Shown in pieces: positions 1 through 7,925 of a stretch of 10,536 nt of DNA (position 1 is the first letter of the stretch; the number at the start of each line of letters is the position of its first letter). Origin of the DNA: Saccoglossus kowalevskii (lineage: Eukaryota; Hemichordata; Enteropneusta; Harrimaniidae); contig NW_003130562.1 of NCBI RefSeq assembly GCF_000003605.2, positions 1 to 10,536 of the forward strand, written 5' to 3'. The notes below the pieces were generated by a model. It was not told the origin of the DNA. It made no database searches and was given only the letters and a program-made list of their open reading frames with translations. Both the position numbers and the translations under genes were made by a program.

Positions 1-698
1 CTGCGATACCCGCACACTGCGATACCCACACACTGCAATACTCACACTGCAATACTCACACACTGCAATACCCACACACTGCGATACCCACACACTGCGA
101 TACCCGCACACTCCGATACCCACACACTCCGATACCCACATACTCCGATACCCACACTCCAATACCCACACACTGCAATATCCACACACTGCGATACCCA
201 CACACTGCAATACTCACACTGCGATACCCACACACTGCGATACCCGCACACTCCGATACCCACACACTCCGATACCCACATACTCCGATACCCACACTCC
301 AATACCCACACACTGCAATATCCACACACTGCGATACCCACACACTGCAATACTCACACTGCGATACCCACACACGGCGATACCCACACTCCAATACCCA
401 CACACTGCAATACCCACACACTGCGATACCCACACACTGCGATACCCACACACTGCAATACTCACACTGCAATACCCACACACGGCGATACCCACACACG
501 GCGATACCCACACACTGCAATACCCACACACGGCGATACCCACACACGGCGATACCCACACACTGCAATACCCACACACTGCGATACCCACACACTGCGA
601 TAACCGCACACTGCAATCCTCACACTGCAATACTCACACACTGCTATACTCACACACTGCAATACCCACACACTGTGATACCCACACACTGTGATACC
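1..698. repeat. Minisatellite, 16-bp unit with 14-bp variants
   Basis: About 45 tandem copies of a unit close to CTGCGATACCCACACA (16 bp), mixed with 14-bp forms lacking one CA, as in CTGCAATACTCACA. The array runs off the left edge of the window and ends near 698, where unrelated sequence begins. Unit variants include CTGCGATA, CTGCAATA, CTCCGATA, CGGCGATA and, only at the right edge, CTGTGATA. The unit has no stop codon in any minus-strand frame, so long minus-strand open frames rich in Val, Cys, Gly and Tyr appear in all three frames. These are by-products of the repeat and not genes. Confidence 0.97.
81..375. repeat. Higher-order 140-bp duplication inside the minisatellite
   Basis: The stretch 81-235 is repeated without mismatch at 221-375, an offset of 140 bp, so two 140-bp blocks lie in tandem and the match runs 15 bp into what follows. 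Each block holds the same ordered set of unit variants, including the rarer CATACTCCGATA and CAATATCC forms. The first mismatch is at 236 versus 376 (T to G). Identity across variable units points to a recent block duplication by unequal exchange or replication slippage. Confidence 0.93.
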
Positions 699-822
699 AA
701 CGCTCTCAGTATCATGGTTTGTTTCGGAAAGTGTTGACTTCCATGGCAGTCAGTGATCACTTAAAATTGTTGGATGTCCATGGTTTTATTTACATTTTTT
801 CATCATTTTCATTTTATTGCAG

Positions 823-891
823 TATAAACATGCTGGTATTATTGAGATGGAGACAAGCATAAAAGCTACAAGGGCTCTTATACAACAGAAT
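823..891 (+). CDS. Probable internal coding exon (69 bp, phase 0-0)
   Basis: A T-rich tract (TTTTATTGCAG, ending at 822) is followed by 69 bases with no stop in frame 0, and then by the strong donor GTAAGT at 892-897. The 23 codons read as a mixed helical-looking peptide containing IIEMETSIKATRALIQQ, of ordinary composition and unlike the AT-rich surroundings. Both flanks look intronic. I do not recognise the protein. No partner exon is certain in the window, so the rest of the gene would lie in large introns or outside. A chance exon-like stretch is possible, since the exon is short, but good acceptor, open frame and consensus donor coincide. If it is real, the neighbouring kilobases are introns of this plus-strand gene. 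Confidence 0.5.
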
Positions 892-1660
892 GTAAGTAAT
901 GTGCAATGACAACATACCTTTAATGTTACATTTTTTTTGTGGTTAAAATAATAACTCAAAAATTGGATACATTGTTGTAGTATTACAGCAAAGTCTGTCA
1001 CTGTTAAAATGTGGCTTAAGGTAGAAGCCTACTCATATTTGTTGAGAAATTGTGTCACAAATCACATGACAATGTTCATTGGTTTATTATGTAAAATTAT
1101 GAAGCTATTGTCCCTTGGCACCATAAAATAGCATTCTATTGTGTGTTACAGTGACGTATTTTGAGAAACTTGTACTACATTTTTTCAAAAATAGCTATTT
1201 TTAGAACAATTCCATAGAGCGCAATCTAAACAAAAATTGCATTTTTCAACACTTTTTAAAACCCAGATTAACAATATATTATTTTTTCAGCCTATGTCAC
1301 CAGCCTACAATTTGAGATGTGGCATAATATCTCTGCCATAGTAACCTATGGTTAAAGCACTATAATACTGCCAAAATTGCCGCTATCCACTAAAATACAA
1401 CCATGATTTTCTCGAAAATTAACCTGGTGACCCTCATTTTTTTCAAAGTCAATATTCTTATATTGCCTGGAAGTACAATATATTAAAAGATTAAGAAATT
1501 CTGGGTTTTTGAAATCATGACATATTTTTCTTTTTATCTCTCATTCATGCATGTCATACAATAATTGCTTGTGTCCCTTCCCTAAATGCTCAGGTGGATT
1601 TCAACTGAACTTGGGTGGGTATGTTCCTAACAACCACAACCATCCCTATAGCAACCAGTT
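892..1660. other. AT-rich noncoding stretch, probably intronic
   Basis: I see no credible gene here. The stretch is AT-rich with many T and A runs, frequent stops in all frames, and no clear tandem or inverted repeat. A TTTTTTCAG acceptor-like site near 1290 is followed by stops and no convincing donor. Confidence 0.6.
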
Positions 1661-2175
1661 AAAAACATTATTAGTCCCTGTTCGGACGCAGTCCGAAAAC
1701 AAGGACTTATGTTTTGACCTTCGTGTGTCCGTGCTTCCGTCCGTGTGTGCATGTGTGCGTCTTAGAAATGTATCTTAGAAATGCTTGGATCATTCACAAT
1801 CAAACTTCACACATACATCATACATGATATTATACATATGCTGGTCAATTTGTTTCACGATCTGATTCAAGATGGCCAAATGGCAGCCATTTTTGTTCTA
1901 AAAATCATCAAAATCAAGCATTTCTCGGCTGTTTACAGATTTTGTTCAAACTTGGTATATATGTTGGACATTATAGGAACTTAATGCACATTATTTTGTT
2001 TTCAGATACTATTTAAAATGGCCGACTGGCGGTCATTTTGTTTTTAATAAATGTGGTTCTAGTGACATATCTCTGACTTGCTGTGACTGATTAAGTTCAA
2101 ATTTTATATATTCATTTTACATGTATTCAAAATGGCTGATTTTGTTTTAATTAATGCTGTTCCAGAGCAGTATCT
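1661..2175 (+). repeat. Modular interspersed repeat with hairpin head and 'AAATGGC' modules
   Basis: The stretch opens with a hairpin, continues into a GT/CCGT-rich segment (about 1720-1762), and then shows three diverged modules. Each module joins a segment like GTTCAAACTTGGTATATATG to a segment like CAAGATGGCCAAATGGCAGC, followed by a T-rich run. The 'ATGGC' segments begin near 1868, 2014 and 2127. Repeats with a GTCCGTCCGT-like head and 'ATGGCCGCCATTTT'-like modules are, as I recall, common in mollusc and other marine invertebrate genomes. I cannot assign a named family. Short open frames inside it look spurious. Confidence 0.6.
1673..1707 (+). repeat. Two-tier hairpin at the head of the interspersed repeat
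   Basis: TTCGGAC (1681-1687) and GTCCGAA (1691-1697) form a perfect 7-bp stem with a 3-base loop. AGTCC (1673-1677) and GGACT (1703-1707) can pair outside it across small internal loops. It marks the apparent start of the repeat. Its role is unknown. Confidence 0.65.
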
Positions 2176-2356
2176 CTCAATACTCAATCAGATACAAATG
2201 TCAATCATTTAAATGTTAAACAATCATCATAATCATATTCCAGACATGTTTATATTCAAGCTTATTACTATAAACGAAACTATATATCTTAAGTTCAATA
2301 ACCAACTGGGACTGTTCCATGCATGGCTTGTTTTTTCTTATCTTGAGAACACAGTA
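2176..2356. other. AT-rich spacer
   Basis: Nothing supportable is seen between the modular repeat and the inverted-repeat element. Open frames crossing into the next element (2319-2579 plus, 2398-2634 minus) are short and overlap each other on opposite strands. Confidence 0.5.
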
Positions 2357-2791
2357 TAGCCTGACAAGGTCACATGAGTTGCGACCTATTCAGTGCTTCA
2401 AACCAGACACATGCCTGACAGAACGATGTAGTTTTCACTTTCCTCAACAATTTGTTGTCGGTACCAATCAAATTGCAGGGCCGACAGATAGTGACAGCGA
2501 TCAGAGAGTAACCATTCATGGCAGATTTTATTTGTTTGTTGACATAATGTCTGATAGGCTGCTGGCAAATTTACCCTAATGTTTATTATTTTGTTGAAAC
2601 CAGTCTGTGATTTTTGCTGACAATGCAAACACAACTTTGATTGATGATGTTACTCATTGCAAAAAAGCGTGAGCTTTTCAATTTCGCAGTATTGATCTTG
2701 CCGACGAGACATACACTATTCTGTCAGGCCTTAGTAGGCTCTAATGATGTTTGACCGACAAGGGCGCCATTCACACCTTCATGTCAGGCTA
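2357..2791. mobile_element. Diverged inverted-repeat (MITE-like) element
   Basis: TAGCCTGACA at 2357-2366 is matched inverted by TGTCAGGCTA at 2782-2791. A second pair, GCCTGACAGAA at 2413-2423 and TTCTGTCAGGC at 2719-2729, is also perfect. The spacing between the two motifs is 56 bp on the left and 62 bp on the right, and the sequence between them aligns loosely, for example GAGTTGCGACC against GAATGGCGCCC, and CAAAC near 2400 against its partner near 2750. The arms are therefore about 70 bp or more and much diverged. No transposase frame lies between them. The target-site duplication and true ends are not certain. Confidence 0.5.
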
Positions 2792-2900
2792 GACACAATA
2801 GTGCTTATCTTCATATTGGTGATTGTTTATTGCTATGTTTTAGTCTGTTTACAAAGCACACTGGCTTCATAAAGCCAAGAAAAAAACCGTAAAAACTTGA

Positions 2901-3021
2901 TTAATTCGCGTCCTCTATTAATTCGCGCACCCATTTTATTTTCGAACGCTAACTTTTAAATGTATCCTTTTAATTCGCGACGTTCAAAAACATGTTTAAA
3001 ATTGTATCCTATTAATTCGCG
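2901..3021 (+). repeat. Cluster of four TTAATTCGCG motifs in a diverged 42-bp repeat
   Basis: TTAATTCGCG occurs exactly at 2901-2910, 2918-2927, 2970-2979 and 3012-3021. The last two sit at the ends of diverged units of about 42 bp that also share TGTATCCTtTTAATTCGCG-like ends and an AAC(T/A)TTTTAAA-like centre. CpG-containing motifs are otherwise scarce nearby. The cluster may be a terminal or subterminal part of a transposon, a local tandem repeat, or a protein-binding cluster. The sequence does not decide. Confidence 0.65.
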
Positions 3022-4386
3022 GGCCAGAATAAAGTGGATAACTCAGAATATATTGCATGAAGACATTAAAAATATACATTTTGTTTGAGTTTTTATGTTA
3101 TCAGTACTTGGTGTAGCCGCAATCGCAGATGATCTCCGTCATCACAGCCTTTCAGTTAGCAAGCAGTTTAGGTTCGGTAAAGATTTGACCTGTAAAAAAT
3201 CATTCCCCCACGACACTACAGATGTTAGGCAAGATTATTACTTAGCCGATAAAAATCCATCGGTTAGCACATCGATTACGAATTTCCGTGATGGAAAGCT
3301 TAGTACAGGGCTTTTTCGTCGCTGGTCCACAGGGTTGCATCAGGGCCCTGGTTGCATCGATCGTGTGTCCGCCATTATTCTATTATGTCATTCATGATTT
3401 AAGTGAACCGCCCTATGGTGCGTAAATTGACGTTTTTGATTGGTCGGGCGATTGACCTCGTGTCACATTTTCATTATACAGGATTCAGTAAAAATCACAG
3501 AGTTAAGCCGTCATGTACGTTCTATAAATCTAACCTTGCACACATAATCTTGTACTGACGTATTTTTTGTCCAAGAAAGACGTTCCTTTTCATTTAACTC
3601 TTCGCATCCATGGTATTTGTGAGAGTTGAAAGATTTTTTGAACAAATGACAAGTAACTAAATTGATTTGCGTCAAGCTGGGTGGCCCGAATTTAAATATC
3701 AGTGCATGAACTCTGGAGGTCATTGCCCAATGCCGCACGTAATTCAAACGCGTGGTTAAAAAAACTAATTATCATGAAAGCAATACATTACGAAGTTGAA
3801 ATATTCAGAGCAAATTTGCGTAATGAGAAAAGCAGTGCACTAAGTAAACGACATTGATATATTCAAAGCCAGTACAGAGTTGCATACAAGTTGCGTAATT
3901 ACAGTACCTTCGGATATAATAAGAATTTTACTAGATTGATGTGCGGGCACGAAAGAAAAAGGTTGCTACGGTAACGCACCAGTTCAGTGCGTGACTTGGG
4001 GTAAAACTTCGATCAACACACACTTGATGTCAGCATCGCCGTGCAGCAAGTTTCGCAAAGAAGTACTTGAAGTTCAATTGCGTCCCAAAATTATGTCGCT
4101 GATCACTCAGTTGTTGCAGCGTGTGTTGTGTCCACAGTCAGTTGGCGCACACGTGATAATAAAATAAATATGATATTTAAGATATGGGGGCCGCCATCTT
4201 GAATGACGCATAAAACTAAATAAGAGACAAGTTGTGAAACGCGGTTTTCAGATTCCTACAAATCAGGACAAAAATACCAATCTTTCACAAAAATACGGTC
4301 CGTTGGGGTTATATTAAGCCTACCGATAACAAAATTCGGCCTAATTCATCGTTTTTGTGTGGAAAAATCCCTTGCATACGAACACC
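3022..4386. other. Unassigned stretch, somewhat CpG-richer, no firm gene
   Basis: There is an open plus-strand frame at 3095-3397 (100 codons) and a minus-strand frame at 3511-3747 (78 codons). Neither shows a domain or motif I recognise, and both are within chance length. Scattered promoter-like words occur: GATTGGTCGG (inverted CCAAT) near 3439, TGACGT near 3429, CACGTG near 4150, and GCCGCCATCTTG at 4190-4201. They do not line up with a convincing first exon. Nothing else is visible. Confidence 0.4.
4190..4201 (-). promoter_or_regulatory. YY1-like motif
   Basis: On the minus strand this reads CAAGATGGCGGC, which matches the known YY1 consensus found near many animal transcription starts. 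The minus-strand ATG inside it opens a frame of only a few codons. Similar AAGATGGC words also occur in the repeat at 1868, so this may be repeat debris and not a promoter element. Confidence 0.2.
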
Positions 4387-4540
4387 TAATTACGCGAAGA
4401 ACCTAGAACACTAAGCCGGGGTATTTGAAACCGAAATTGTCATCTAAGCGTTAGGCCGTCGCTGATTGGCTGCTGAGCTGGAATGCCAATTTTTAGTTTT
4501 AAATACCCCAGGAAAGTGTTCTAGGTTCTTCGCGTAATTA
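4387..4540. mobile_element. Palindromic MITE, 154 bp with TA ends
   Basis: The first 26 bases (4387-4412) are the exact reverse complement of the last 26 (4515-4540), beginning TAATTACGCGAAGAACCTAG. The inverted match continues with substitutions, through GGGGTATTT against AAATACCCC, to about 4443 and 4483. The arms are therefore 57-58 bp around a 39-bp loop. There is no coding capacity. If the outer TA is the duplicated target, the ends are ATTACGCG...CGCGTAAT, which would fit Tc1/mariner/pogo-type TA insertion. Because TAATTA is itself palindromic, the exact boundary is ambiguous. Perfect outer ends suggest a fairly recent copy, though selection on the ends in the source family also conserves them. 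Confidence 0.88.
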
Positions 4541-5204
4541 ACATTCATGGTGTGTAGTCGGGCAGAGAATGATTCTGATTGCACACAGCAAGAAATCTGG
4601 GATGGTAAAAACAACAAAGAAAGATGCAAGGGAAAGATAAAGCTGTTTACAGATGCATTAAACTGCAGCAAATCTAAACTGAAGACAAATTAAAAATAGT
4701 GATCAACCCTAATTTATAATAGTCAGTCTGTCTTTAGTCAGGTATAATGGAATACAACAGAGATACAGTACTTGGTATACTGACAAGAATGGTCTACCTG
4801 AACTTATTAACCTGAAACAAATTGTCTGCCTGGGAAAAAGACTGGAAGCATTCAAAGAAAGCAAATAGGTTCTGTGGTATAGAGAAAAAAACAAATGAGA
4901 ACTGTAGGTAGATTAATCATAATCCTATTGTAGATATGGACAAGATAGCTATAGAGAATACAGATATAAACCCAAGTTCAAGACCCTGTCCCATCTTGGT
5001 AACATTTATTTATTGATCTGAATAATGAAATATCATTATGTCATTGCAGTACAACATGATTCTGGTGGCTATATAAAAGTAAACCAGAGAATTATGGGAA
5101 AATTGACTACATTCAATTACCCACCATAGACTCCGGTCAGTCAAAATGACTATTTTGAACTGTAGGCATTAATCAGCGATTCTACCAATGATGGAGAGAT
5201 AAGA
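4541..5204. other. AT-rich noncoding stretch
   Basis: I see no gene or clear repeat. A CAG acceptor-like site at 5047-5049 is followed by 25 open codons in one phase, but it has a poor pyrimidine tract and no good donor. The rest is A-rich with frequent stops. Confidence 0.5.
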
Positions 5205-5480
5205 TCTAGGTCAGGGGAAGCCCCATGACCCCAAGACTTTTTCCCCCTAAGTCACGAACCACATGACCGAGGTAATGTGGCGACGTCATCTTACCCTGAG
5301 GCCTGCCTTTTCCTGTTCTGGGTTTCTGGCTTGGGTTGCTACCGCGGCCGCGGCCGAGGTAGCAGACACTGTGGCTGGTAGGATAAGTTTTGCTCATTAT
5401 GGTTACCCCCGTGTCGATTTCCCTTTTGTGTATATAATTTTTCACAACAAAGAAAAAAAAACTTTTGTGTATTAAACCTT
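5205..5480 (+). promoter_or_regulatory. GC-rich block with TATA-like and A-rich tail; possible terminal repeat of a retroelement
   Basis: Base composition changes sharply here from AT-rich to GC-rich, then ends with GTGTATATAATTT (about 5427-5439), an A9 run near 5455 and ATTAAACC near 5471. Such a sequence could be a solo or terminal repeat, or the 5' leader of the DIRS-like element that follows. I could not find a matching direct or inverted copy near 9373-9791, so neither an LTR pair nor DIRS inverted terminal repeats can be shown. The open frames in it, on both strands, are short and unrecognised. Confidence 0.3.
5337..5364. repeat. 28-bp GC near-palindrome
   Basis: TGCTACC (5337-5343) and GGTAGCA (5358-5364) flank GCGGCCGCGGCCGA. 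The whole 28 bases equal their own reverse complement except for one mismatched pair. It could form a strong hairpin or cruciform and contains a NotI-type GCGGCCGC. It is striking in an AT-rich setting. Confidence 0.85.
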
Positions 5481-5801
5481 TTCCAACTGTTTTTCGCTTC
5501 CCTCATGTATGTCGTGTTTTTGTTTTACCAAGTATTTACAAATGAATAAATGTGAGGACAGCACCAGAGACTCGCCGCCGGTTTTGTCTCCTCTTTTTGC
5601 GAGGCGACTGTGCAGTGGTTATAATTAGAACCAGCATCTGAAATGCTATTTTTGCCTTGAAGGCTTGTGTTTTCACTGGAATTCTGAGGCCTGGGATGTT
5701 TTCCAGAGCCATGCAAATCGCTGAGACTGACCGCATCGCTCATATTTCACAGTAAGGTCGTGCGTCCAGTAAAAAACGGTTAAAGTGAGTTGTGTGTGGG
5801 C

Positions 5802-6700
5802 ATGAGTGGAAAGTCCTCATGCTCGACTACCAGTGCTTCGTGTACTGAGACGTTGAGTAGGAGGCCCGACGGTGGAGGAACAAGTATTTTTCAGTCTCCC
5901 CCCTGCTGATCGGAGGGCTGATTGCTGGGCCAAATGCTACCAGGTTGGTGTGGTTTTGGGATCAGACCTCGAAGTGTGGGAAGAGACCAAACGCCCCCAA
6001 TTGGATCCCAAGGCCCTTCCCAAGACCCCTGTACCAGGAATTTCTGTTTGACAAACCAGATAAAGGAGGAAGGCTGCATTGCATGGGTGTTCTCGCTAGC
6101 TCAGTCTGAGACGATCCATTACCCCCTGAGGGCAGAGTTGTTGGAGCGCATTATTGTGCGCGCCCAGAACTCTGAGACCTCAGAGGCAGAATGCACCAGC
6201 CTCCTAGATCATGCGACACATTTACTGGTGGGCCACCGCACAGCTACATGCGACATCCTCCAGTGTCACCTGGCTCTCCTGGCCGGGGCTACTACTGTGT
6301 AACGAGACGCGGTCTTAGACGCGTGTGTTTTCGTCTCAGTTACGCAGACTGGACATATTCCTTCCTCTTTTATGGGAAGATGGCGGGTGCAGTCTCGGAG
6401 CTTCAGAGTGCAACAAATGGTTAAGGTCAAATCCACTAGCTAGTTGGCCACTGCCAAGCATAAACTGAGGGGCCCCCCCCCCAAGCACAGAAAACAAAAC
6501 TCCCTAAGGAGACATCCACTAGCCAAAGTCAGCCAGGAGACAAGCACTCATACCCTTTCGCGGGAGGGAAGAGTACAGGCGCACCCCCAGGGAAGAAGGG
6601 ACCTGGTGATGGCTCCTCATCGTCCTCAGGCAGTCATCCACCCCGGCAGCGGGGGAAACATGTTTGACACTTACCTCTGCGACCGGGGGATAGACATGTG
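5802..6700 (+). pseudogene. Gag-like ORF1 remnant of the DIRS element
   Basis: The likely start is ATG at 5802, opening MSGKSSCSTTSASC, a Ser/Thr/Cys-rich start closed by TGA after about 34 codons. The same frame then reopens and runs to 6302, with a helical-looking segment near its end (RAELLERIIVRAQN, then HLLVGHRTATC). A competing frame from about 5908 (ADCWAKCYQVGVVLGSDLEV) is also open, so a frameshift lies near 5905. From about 6440 to 6660 the sequence is Pro-, Ser-, Lys- and Gly-rich in more than one frame, like the basic linker at the end of such proteins. The gag call rests mainly on position upstream of the reverse transcriptase and on composition. No zinc knuckle is seen. An earlier ATG at 5542 opens only 28 codons. 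Confidence 0.45.
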
Positions 6701-7300
6701 TTCGGCGAGTGGCCAGGTCACAACTTAGTAACTACTTCAGGCCTTGGGGAAACTCACTTCATGGGAGAAGAGAGCACCAACACCTCGAAACTGCCGAACC
6801 CATGCTGGAAAAGGGCATCATACACAAGGTAGATCAGCCTGCATTAAGTCCAGGCTTCTACTCAAATGTGTTCGTAGTACCAAATCTACAGGTGGCCGGC
6901 GTCCAGTTCTGGACTTCGGCAGACTAAATCAGTACATGCTTCTCGATCGTTTCTGCACTCACTAGACTTAAGCGGGGCCTACTTGCACATACCGATGCAC
7001 CTGGTCAGTTGCCATCTTGCCCCCCCTTCTTCCGGTTGTGCACGTTCCACCAGAATGGATGGAACAGGTGGTGCTGCTGCTTCACTGAGCGTCGGTACAC
7101 ATCAATCCATACCTAGACAACTGGTTATTACATAGCCCAAACAAGGGGTTATTAGCCGAGCAAGTAAGGCTAACACAGGATTTACTTCACCAGTTGGGCT
7201 CTTTAGTAAATCAGACAAAGTCCCATCCCTACCCAACGCTACAGTTGGTGTTCCTGGGCATGGAGTTCCACACATAGGTAGGCTTGGTATATCTATTTCA
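6701..7300 (+). pseudogene. DIRS reverse transcriptase, broken and internally deleted
   Basis: This would copy the element's RNA into cDNA. Fingers motifs are clear: MLEKGIIHKV then GFYSNVFVVP (6853-6882, frame 1), and TGGRRPVLDFGRLNQYM (6888-6938, frame 3), with a one-base shift between them. Motif A, SLDLSGAYLHIPMH, follows at 6959-7000 in frame 2 and keeps its catalytic Asp. The expected LPFGL..AP motif B is not seen, and the distance to the next motif is short, so an internal deletion near 7005-7095 is likely. The active-site box reads YLDNW at 7110-7124 where YLDD is usual, followed by thumb sequence LLHQLGSLVNQTKSH and VFLGMEFH, with a TAG at 7275. The parts match the DIRS reverse transcriptase better than that of Gypsy or LINE elements. 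Confidence 0.88.
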
Positions 7301-7925
7301 AGCGTGTTGCTTGGCGCTAAGCAGCCTAGCCAAACGCCTAGTCAGCGTTCCCTCAGTGTCCCTCTGAGAACTAATGCGGATCATCAGGATGATGACCTCG
7401 GTTCGAAGGGTAGTTTCCCAGGCCGCATTACGCAGCCGCCCAGTACAACGCTTGTTACTACAACAGCGAGCCCTCCTAGAACTAGACAGGTGGGTATTGA
7501 TCTCGGACCAAGCGAAGAGAGCCCTGCCCTGGTGGTCGTCACTGGCCAACCTCGGACCCACTTGCCGCAGCCATGATAGACAGATGCCTTCCTCCAATGT
7601 TGGGGAGCGCATCTATTAGACGAATAAGCCCAAGGTATATGGCCCTGCATTAGTTTCGGAACCACCATATCAACCGACTCGAACTGAAAGCAGTGCACTT
7701 AGCACTACCACACTTTTTACCCGGAGTTTGAGACCACAGAGTCCTGCTCCGCACAGACAACACAGTGGTGGTCTCCAACAAGGAGGGGGGGCGTGTTCCC
7801 CATCGTTGTTCTAGCAGAGCAAATTCTCCTCTGATGCCTGAAATACAATGTGGAGCTAACCACACACCACCTTCCAGGGGTGAGGAACAGTCTGCCAGAC
7901 ACCCTTTCAAAGCGGCCCCACCTCC
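7301..7925 (+). pseudogene. DIRS connection and RNase H domain, frameshifted
   Basis: The domain would remove RNA from the RNA-DNA hybrid. The connection is in frame 3 up to 7619 (SLAKRLVSVPSVSL, TGA at 7365, then LELDRWVLISDQAKRALPWW). RNase H begins in frame 2 with TDAFLQCWGAHLLDE (Asp codon 7583-7585), closed by TAA at 7625. It then moves to frame 1 with HHINRLELKAVHLAL (Glu codon 7681-7683) and LLRTDNTVVVSN (Asp 7756-7758), with TGA at about 7726. It returns to frame 2 with LAEQILL, a TGA, and VELTTHHLPGVRNSLPDTLS (Asp 7898-7900). All four acidic positions expected of the fold are still encoded, but in different frames, so no intact enzyme is possible. Confidence 0.85.

Noticed and set aside
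42-689. Long minus-strand open frames across the minisatellite
   Set aside because: The 16-bp unit has no stop in any minus frame, so every frame stays open. The repetitive VCGYRSVWV-like translation is a by-product of the repeat.
1-698. CRISPR-like array
   Set aside because: Units are contiguous 14/16-bp tandem copies with no unique spacers, and the window is eukaryotic.
2604-2668. Possible exon after CAG at 2601-2603, ending at GTGAGC
   Set aside because: It is open and in phase with the 823-891 exon, but it lies inside the inverted-repeat element, has only a fair acceptor, and the peptide is unrecognised.
3095-3397. 100-codon plus-strand open frame
   Set aside because: No domain, signal peptide or repeat is recognised, and there is no splice or promoter support. 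The length is within chance for this composition.
4444-4894. Minus-strand open frames of 61-75 codons
   Set aside because: They are short, one overlaps the MITE, and composition follows the AT-rich DNA.
5050-5130. Possible exon with 25 open codons after CAG at 5047-5049
   Set aside because: The pyrimidine tract is weak, no consensus donor follows before the stop, and the residues match no domain I know.
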